Source: Desulfobacterales bacterium
GTDB lineage: Bacteria > Desulfobacterota > Desulfobacteria > Desulfobacterales > Desulfosalsimonadaceae
DNA length: 9,691 bases
Direction: 5' to 3'
Assembly: GCA_007135795.1 (NCBI GenBank)
Contig: SLIE01000265.1
Location: 1-9,691, forward strand
Part shown: positions 5,560-9,691 of the stretch, one piece after another
How the letters are laid out: each line of letters begins with the position of its first letter
Position numbering within the stretch: position 1 is the stretch's first letter
Program-made: the position numbers and the translations under genes
The notes under the pieces: model-generated
What the model saw: the letters and a program-made list of their open reading frames with translations, nothing else
What the model was told of the DNA's origin: nothing
The model's database searches: none

Positions 5560-6432
5560 TCACACGTTTTTAATGGCATCAACAATCGTTGCGGTGGTCC
5601 GGGCACCTGCAACATCATGAACCCGAAGAATATGTGCGCCGTTTAATATTGATGCGGAAACAACGGCATGCGTACCGGTTTCAACCAATTCGCGAGAGCC
5701 CGCACCTGTATTTTCAGCTTGCGTCTCTCCAACGATTAACTTGCGTATAAACGCTTTTCTGGACGGACCAATCAACACAGGCACGTCAAGTTCCGCAAAT
5801 CGCTCGATATTCTTTATGATCTCAAGATTATGGAAAATGGTCTTGCCAAAACCAATACCCGGATCGACGATCATATTTTCTTTTGCGATGCCCGCGACTT
5901 CGGCTTTTCCCATCACCTCTTCAAGAAAGCCATAAATATCTTCAATCACATCGTCATAGCGGGGATCGACCTGCATTGTCCCGGGCGATCCCAGCATATG
6001 CATCAGGATCACAAGGGCCCCGGTCTCCGCCACTACAGAAGCCATATCAGGATCAAACCGAAGCGCGCTTATATCGTTTATGATGGCGGCACCAGCTTCC
6101 ATGGCACGTTTTGCAACGTCCGCTTTGGTGGTATCAATGGAAATCGGTACGCTAATTTTTCCGGCAAGATATTCAATGACCGGCATCACCCGTCTGATTT
6201 CTTCTTCAGCGCTAACCGGCTCGGAAAAGGGCCTGCTGGATTCTCCCCCAATGTCAAGGATGTCCGCACCGTCTTCGATCATTCGTTCTGCTTGCGCCAA
6301 AGCCGCATCGAGAGAGAAAAACCGTCCCCCATCTGAAAAGGAATCTGGTGTCACATTCAATATTCCCATAATACAGCTGCGATTGCCGAGTTGCAGTTCG
6401 TGACTTCGCCATTTGAGATTATGCGATATCAT
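5560..6432 (-). CDS. folP: Dihydropteroate synthase FolP
   Basis: A 290-aa TIM-barrel enzyme that joins p-aminobenzoate to dihydropterin pyrophosphate to give dihydropteroate in folate synthesis; the family is the target of sulfonamides. Signatures in order: GILNVTPDSFSDGG (23-36), DIGGESSRP (60-68), SIDTTK (98-103), IND (118-120), MHMLGSPGTMQ (144-154), DPGIGFGK (190-197), PSRKAFI (223-229) and RVHDV (270-274). The second loop has Ser where many homologues have Thr (GESTRP), a conservative change. The ATG lies inside the ftsH coding region, so folP overlaps ftsH by 14 bases, and translation is probably coupled. coaX follows after 11 bases. Length and motifs are complete; there is no sign of an acquired resistance allele. 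Confidence 0.96.
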   Translation of the reverse strand: MISHNLKWRSHELQLGNRSCIMGILNVTPDSFSDGGRFFSLDAALAQAERMIEDGADILDIGGESSRPFSEPVSAEEEIRRVMPVIEYLAGKISVPISIDTTKADVAKRAMEAGAAIINDISALRFDPDMASVVAETGALVILMHMLGSPGTMQVDPRYDDVIEDIYGFLEEVMGKAEVAGIAKENMIVDPGIGFGKTIFHNLEIIKNIERFAELDVPVLIGPSRKAFIRKLIVGETQAENTGAGSRELVETGTHAVVSASILNGAHILRVHDVAGARTTATIVDAIKNV

Positions 6433-8260
6433 TGGTTGCGCTTTCGTTCAATCTCACCAGCGGAAACTGAACATCAGGCCGCATACCGGTAATGAGTTCG
6501 TCGAGCTCCTTTCCCATAACGGTTTCCTTGTCCAGCAGAACCTCGGCCAATCGGTCCAGAATATCCCTGTTTTCCTTCAGAATCCTTTTGGCATGGGAAT
6601 ATGCGTCTTTGACGATACCGGTAATCTCGGAATCGATCTTTTGTGCCGTGGCTTCCGAGTAATCCCGATTCTGCGCGATTTCTCGTCCCAGAAAGATCTG
6701 CTCATCCTGCTGCCCATAGGTCAGGGGACCAAGGGCGTCACTCATCCCCCAGGACCGAACCATTTTTTGAGCAAGCTCGGTCGCTTTTTTAATATCATTG
6801 GAAGCGCCGGTGCTGATCCGGTTAAAGACGATTTCTTCCGCGGCCCTGCCGCCCATGGCGACGGAGAGTTGACTTTTCAACTGATCCTTGAATATAAAAT
6901 CCCGCTCTTCGGGCAAAAACCATGTTACGCCGGCAGCTCTCCCCCGTGGGATGATGGTTATCTTATTGATGGAATCGGTTTCAGGAAGGAAACGGGCGAC
7001 CAGTGCATGACCTGCTTCATGATAGGCCGTTGTTTTTTTGTCTTCTTCCCGGATGACCTTTGACTTGCGCTCAAGCCCCATGAATATCTTATCCTTGGCA
7101 TCCTCAAAGTCTTCCATCTCCACCTTTTCCTTGTTTTTCCGGGCGGCGATCAATGCGGCTTCGTTGACCATGTTTTCAAGATCCGCTCCTGAAAAACCAG
7201 GAGTCCCCTTTGCCAGGTTGATCACATCGATTCCTTCGGATGGGGTGCGCTTCAGATGTACTTTTAGGATTTCCGTTCGACCCTGGATATCCGGCATGGG
7301 TACAACCACTTGCCGATCAAAACGGCCGGGTCGAAGCAGTGCAGGATCAAGAACATCCGGCCGGTTCGTGGATGCGATCATGATAACCCCTTCATTGGAT
7401 TCAAACCCGTCCATTTCAACCAGAAGCTGGTTAAGGGTCTGTTCGCGTTCGTCATGACCACCACCCAACCCGGCGCCTCTCTGGCGTCCAACCGCATCGA
7501 TTTCATCAATAAAGATAATACAGGGCGCATTCTTCTTACCCTGAACGAACAGGTCACGAACCCGGGAAGCCCCTACACCGACAAACATTTCCACGAAATC
7601 AGAACCGCTGATGGAAAAAAACGGTACGCCGGCTTCACCTGAAATGGCACGGGCAAGAAGGGTCTTCCCGGTACCAGGTGCGCCAACCATCAAAACACCT
7701 TTGGGTATACGCCCGCCAAGGCGCGTGTATTTTTTAGGATTCTTTAAAAAATCAACAAGTTCAGTTACTTCTTCCTTGGCTTCATCCGCCCCGGCCACAT
7801 CGTCGAAAGTGACTTTCTGAGAATCTTCGGCAAGCATCCGGGCACCACTTTTCCCAAATGACAAGGCTTTCCCGCCACCTCCCTGCATCTGGCGCATGAA
7901 GAAAATCCATACCCCGATAAGTAAAATAAAAGGAAACCATGAAACCAGAATGGAAAGCAGCCATGGGGTTTCCTGCTCCGGCCTGGCTTCTATGTTCACA
8001 CCGTTTTGTCTGAGAGTACTAACCAATTCAGGATCGGAAGGTGAATATACGACATGGGTTTCTCCGCCTGTATCAGTAACAGTCAGTTCGTCCCCTTGAA
8101 TAACGACGTTGGAAATCCTTCTGCCCTCAACCATTGAAAGAAATTCGGAATAACCGAGTTCTCGTTGTGTCTGGGGCTGGGTGGCAAAGAGATTATAAAG
8201 CATGATCATCATCAATGCGACAACGATCCATAATGCCAGGTTTTTGTTAAATGCGTTCAA
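6419..8260 (-). CDS. ftsH: ATP-dependent zinc metalloprotease FtsH
   Basis: A 613-aa membrane-anchored AAA+ protease that extracts and degrades misfolded membrane proteins and some cytoplasmic regulators. Numbering from the TTG start: transmembrane helix about 8-25, extracytoplasmic domain, second helix about 100-121, Walker A GAPGTGKT (193-200), Walker B IIFIDEID (248-255), second region of homology [19 protein letters not shown] (298-316), zinc site HEAGH (414-418) with the third ligand probably Asp489 in GASNDI. All catalytic parts are present. A GTG at 8278 would add six residues, but the TTG at 8260 gives [11 protein letters not shown], the usual FtsH N-terminus, and has a strong GGAGG nine bases upstream that lies inside the longer version. 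It overlaps folP by 14 bases at its 3' end. The 340-base gap to tilS suggests its own promoter. Confidence 0.97.
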   Translation of the reverse strand: MNAFNKNLALWIVVALMMIMLYNLFATQPQTQRELGYSEFLSMVEGRRISNVVIQGDELTVTDTGGETHVVYSPSDPELVSTLRQNGVNIEARPEQETPWLLSILVSWFPFILLIGVWIFFMRQMQGGGGKALSFGKSGARMLAEDSQKVTFDDVAGADEAKEEVTELVDFLKNPKKYTRLGGRIPKGVLMVGAPGTGKTLLARAISGEAGVPFFSISGSDFVEMFVGVGASRVRDLFVQGKKNAPCIIFIDEIDAVGRQRGAGLGGGHDEREQTLNQLLVEMDGFESNEGVIMIASTNRPDVLDPALLRPGRFDRQVVVPMPDIQGRTEILKVHLKRTPSEGIDVINLAKGTPGFSGADLENMVNEAALIAARKNKEKVEMEDFEDAKDKIFMGLERKSKVIREEDKKTTAYHEAGHALVARFLPETDSINKITIIPRGRAAGVTWFLPEERDFIFKDQLKSQLSVAMGGRAAEEIVFNRISTGASNDIKKATELAQKMVRSWGMSDALGPLTYGQQDEQIFLGREIAQNRDYSEATAQKIDSEITGIVKDAYSHAKRILKENRDILDRLAEVLLDKETVMGKELDELITGMRPDVQFPLVRLNESATNDIA

Positions 8261-8269
8261 GTCTGATAT

Positions 8270-8274
8270 CCTCC
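8270..8274 (-). promoter_or_regulatory. Ribosome binding site deciding the ftsH start
   Basis: GGAGG on the minus strand, a near-perfect Shine-Dalgarno core, is followed by nine bases and then TTG (8260-8258). It sits within codons 2-3 of the GTG-initiated alternative (8278), which itself has no comparable site, so the TTG is the better start. Confidence 0.7.
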
Positions 8275-8290
8275 ACACACGTGGTTTAAA

Positions 8291-8320
8291 TAGTGCCCGA
8301 GCGGTAAATCCTGTTTTTCG
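8291..8320 (+). repeat. Partial repeat end resembling the 3562 element terminus
   Basis: Thirty bases beginning TAGTGCCCGA align without gaps to 3562-3591, the left end of the MITE-like element. The first ten bases are identical and so are the last seven (TTTTTCG), giving 20 of 30 matches. I found no matching inverted end elsewhere in the intergenic region. It may be a decayed or solo end of a related element, or a partly chance match. Confidence 0.35.
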
Positions 8321-8468
8321 TATTGTGTCTCAGGCTCATGATTCGTCCCCGTTGTAAAACCATGAACAGCGTCTGGAATGTTCCGGGTTACTTCTCCCGT
8401 ATCAGGATTACCTGTGTTGCAGTCATGTGCATCCAAAAAGGTAGCGCTATCCCCTGTTTCCCGAGGTC

Positions 8469-8495
8469 ATTACAATAACGAAAAGCTGATTTCAA
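8469..8495 (-). promoter_or_regulatory. Candidate sigma-70 type promoter for ftsH-folP-coaX
   Basis: On the minus strand TTGAAA (8495-8490) and TGTAAT (8474-8469) each match the consensus hexamers at five of six positions, but the spacer is only 15 bases, shorter than the preferred 17. A start near 8460 would give an ftsH leader of about 200 bases. This is the best pair I saw by eye in the gap; no heat-shock type promoter was evident. Confidence 0.3.
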
Positions 8496-8521
8496 CCACC
8501 GACTAAATATTTGTGTAACTC

Positions 8522-8568
8522 AAAAAGATTTGATTTACACGAATTAATATTCGTAATTTACAAATCAA
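8522..8568 (-). terminator. AT-rich hairpin after tilS, possible weak terminator
   Basis: TTGATTT (8530-8536) pairs with AAATCAA (8562-8568), and an inner CGAAT/ATTCG stem (8540-8544 with 8549-8553) closes a TAAT loop; the connecting arms are unequal. On the minus strand the outer stem is followed by ATC and five T (8526-8522). It starts 32 bases beyond the tilS stop, a sensible place for a tilS terminator. The stem is AT-rich and interrupted, so it would be weak. Confidence 0.35.
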
Positions 8569-8600
8569 TGATGATGGGCATCCCTAAAAAAGCCCAAATT

Positions 8601-9691
8601 TTAATAGTATATCAATTTTACTTTCAAAATTATCTTCGTCGCCTCTGTGATCCTGTACCGGTCATCCATGCGCAACCCCGCAATCCAGATGACTTGTGAA
8701 CCACTGACAAGCAGTGGAATACTGCCTCGTTTGTCCGCGGGTATTTTATTATTAATAAAAAAATCCTTCACCTTCTGGGTTCGGGACATGCCCAGCGGCA
8801 TAAAACGATCCCCGGGTTTCATATTACGGACGCGAAGTGGAAAAACAAGCTTTTCCCAATCAACGGCAAACGTATCTCCAATAGGAATTTTATCCATCTC
8901 CTCAATCGCCAAGCGATTGAATTCCAGACAAACCCCTGCTTCCGGAATATCAATTACGCCGGAACCTGCCAGTAGCTCGGGAACACACACCTCAAATGCT
9001 TTCGGCCGCTGCCGTCCGGATAGTTCTGGAGATCGCAGGGATCTCTTTTCCACTTTCATCCTCAAAATCATGCCACTGCGAACAACCCGGACACGATCCG
9101 GTAGATCAAGCTGCCCTGAGAATTCCTTTTTTCCCATGAGTTCCACTACAGCGTCAATATGAATCGTAGCAATTCGCCGCAGATTCCCTTTAACTTCGAG
9201 TATCGCCTTTCTGAGAATCCGCCGTTTTACAGCGAGATGATGCGATTGAAGTTTTTGAATGTCAATCAACAGATATCCGGCGTTTCGCTCTGATACAACA
9301 GCATTGAAAACAGGTGAAACCAGGCTTTCGGTCCACTCATTCTCACAACCGGCAATCCGTCCCATCCTGTGAAGATTTTCAACAATGCGGGGATTGTAAT
9401 GTTCAAGAGCAGGAATCAGGCTATGACGAATATGGTTACGCTGGAACAAGTTGCTATCATTTGTTTTATCATATACATATGCTATATTGCGATACTTGAG
9501 AAAGGACAAGATCTCCTTCCGGCGACAATGGATCAGCGGTCTCACGATACGTCCCCGAACCGGTGGAATGCCGGCCATTCCGGTTGGCCCGCTGCCGCGT
9601 ATAATATTCATGAGGATAAGTTCTGCATCATCTTCCAGATGATGACCTACAGCTATTTTATCAAATCCATATCGGTCGGCTGTTTCATGAA
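8601..9691 (-). CDS. tilS: tRNA(Ile)-lysidine synthase TilS, 5' end outside the window
   Basis: TilS attaches lysine to C34 of the CAU-anticodon tRNA(Ile), using ATP, so that it reads AUA as isoleucine. The frame stays open to the right edge: upstream of the ATG at 9611, a further 26 codons read through AVGHHLEDDAELILMNIIRG, the family's conserved HHxxDxAE region. The true start is therefore beyond the window and 9611 is an internal Met. About 362 residues are visible. The missing N-terminus, perhaps 100 residues, should carry the SGGxDS pyrophosphatase loop. Also visible are GIPPVRGRIVRPL soon after, and the C-terminal TilS domain with FPLRVRNMKPGDRFMPLG, KVKDFFINNKIP and IWIAGLRMDDRYRI. No frameshift is seen. 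It precedes ftsH in the same orientation, an arrangement common in many bacteria. Confidence 0.95.
   Translation of the reverse strand, partial: HETADRYGFDKIAVGHHLEDDAELILMNIIRGSGPTGMAGIPPVRGRIVRPLIHCRRKEILSFLKYRNIAYVYDKTNDSNLFQRNHIRHSLIPALEHYNPRIVENLHRMGRIAGCENEWTESLVSPVFNAVVSERNAGYLLIDIQKLQSHHLAVKRRILRKAILEVKGNLRRIATIHIDAVVELMGKKEFSGQLDLPDRVRVVRSGMILRMKVEKRSLRSPELSGRQRPKAFEVCVPELLAGSGVIDIPEAGVCLEFNRLAIEEMDKIPIGDTFAVDWEKLVFPLRVRNMKPGDRFMPLGMSRTQKVKDFFINNKIPADKRGSIPLLVSGSQVIWIAGLRMDDRYRITEATKIILKVKLIYY

Larger units (their letters stand above)
8261..8600. other. Intergenic region between tilS and ftsH
   Basis: About 340 bases without a convincing gene. From the tilS side it holds an AT-rich hairpin (8530-8568), a possible minus-strand promoter (8469-8495), roughly 200 bases that would be the ftsH leader, a repeat end resembling the MITE-like element (8291-8320) and the ftsH ribosome binding site. 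A 17-codon minus-strand frame (8286-8339) lies just upstream of ftsH, but I do not support it as a gene. No known leader RNA was recognised. Confidence 0.55.

Noticed and set aside
6419..6432. ftsH/folP overlap as a possible frameshift or assembly error
   Set aside because: Both proteins have normal ends and complete motifs; a 14-base overlap is an ordinary operon junction.
5560..6432. FolP as a sulfonamide-resistant variant because of Ser in the GESSRP loop
   Set aside because: Thr-to-Ser is conservative and occurs naturally in the family; nothing else suggests an acquired resistance allele.
8286..8339. 17-codon upstream frame in the ftsH leader (minus strand)
   Set aside because: It has only a loose GGGGA before its ATG, no amino-acid pattern suggesting attenuation, and overlaps the repeat end; it could be a leader peptide but the sequence does not support it.

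Overview
The window looks like chromosomal DNA of a sulfate-reducing Desulfobacterota bacterium, most likely Desulfobacteraceae or a close relative. This is inferred from protein style, moderate base composition, a pair of neighbouring pilT-type genes, a tilS-ftsH-folP-coaX block, and intergenic repeats of a kind I recall from that group. No rRNA, tRNA, CRISPR array, transposase or phage gene is visible, and no marker fixes the species.

Layout. Positions 1-537 carry no convincing gene but are rich in inverted repeats. A single-repeat YggT membrane protein (538-837, TTG start) follows, then a 307-base gap. Next come two type IV pilus retraction-type ATPases in tandem on the + strand: a canonical PilT (1145-2227) and a divergent PilU-like paralogue (2332-3498). 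Behind them is a 140-bp MITE-like element (3564-3703) with imperfect terminal inverted repeats and flush 6-bp direct repeats, directly abutting a terminator-like hairpin that points leftward. Three more + strand reading frames follow: a doubtful 50-aa one (3745-3897), a zinc-ribbon protein with a degenerate receiver-like domain (3920-4591), and a 53-aa gene coupled to it by an ATGA overlap (4588-4749).

The right half is a minus-strand block, in transcription order: tilS (5' end beyond the window), a 340-base gap, ftsH, folP (overlapping ftsH by 14 bases) and coaX (11 bases after folP). These are housekeeping functions: tRNA(Ile) lysidine synthesis, membrane protein quality control, folate synthesis and CoA synthesis. 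coaX converges on the 53-aa gene with only 16 bases between the stop codons.

Functionally the left half concerns the envelope and pilus retraction, the right half core metabolism and proteostasis. The least explained parts are the zinc-ribbon/degenerate-receiver protein with its small partner, and the repeat families, two of which share a GGAATACT-N4-GTAT core. I see no clear new defence or mobile system; the genes are mostly familiar.
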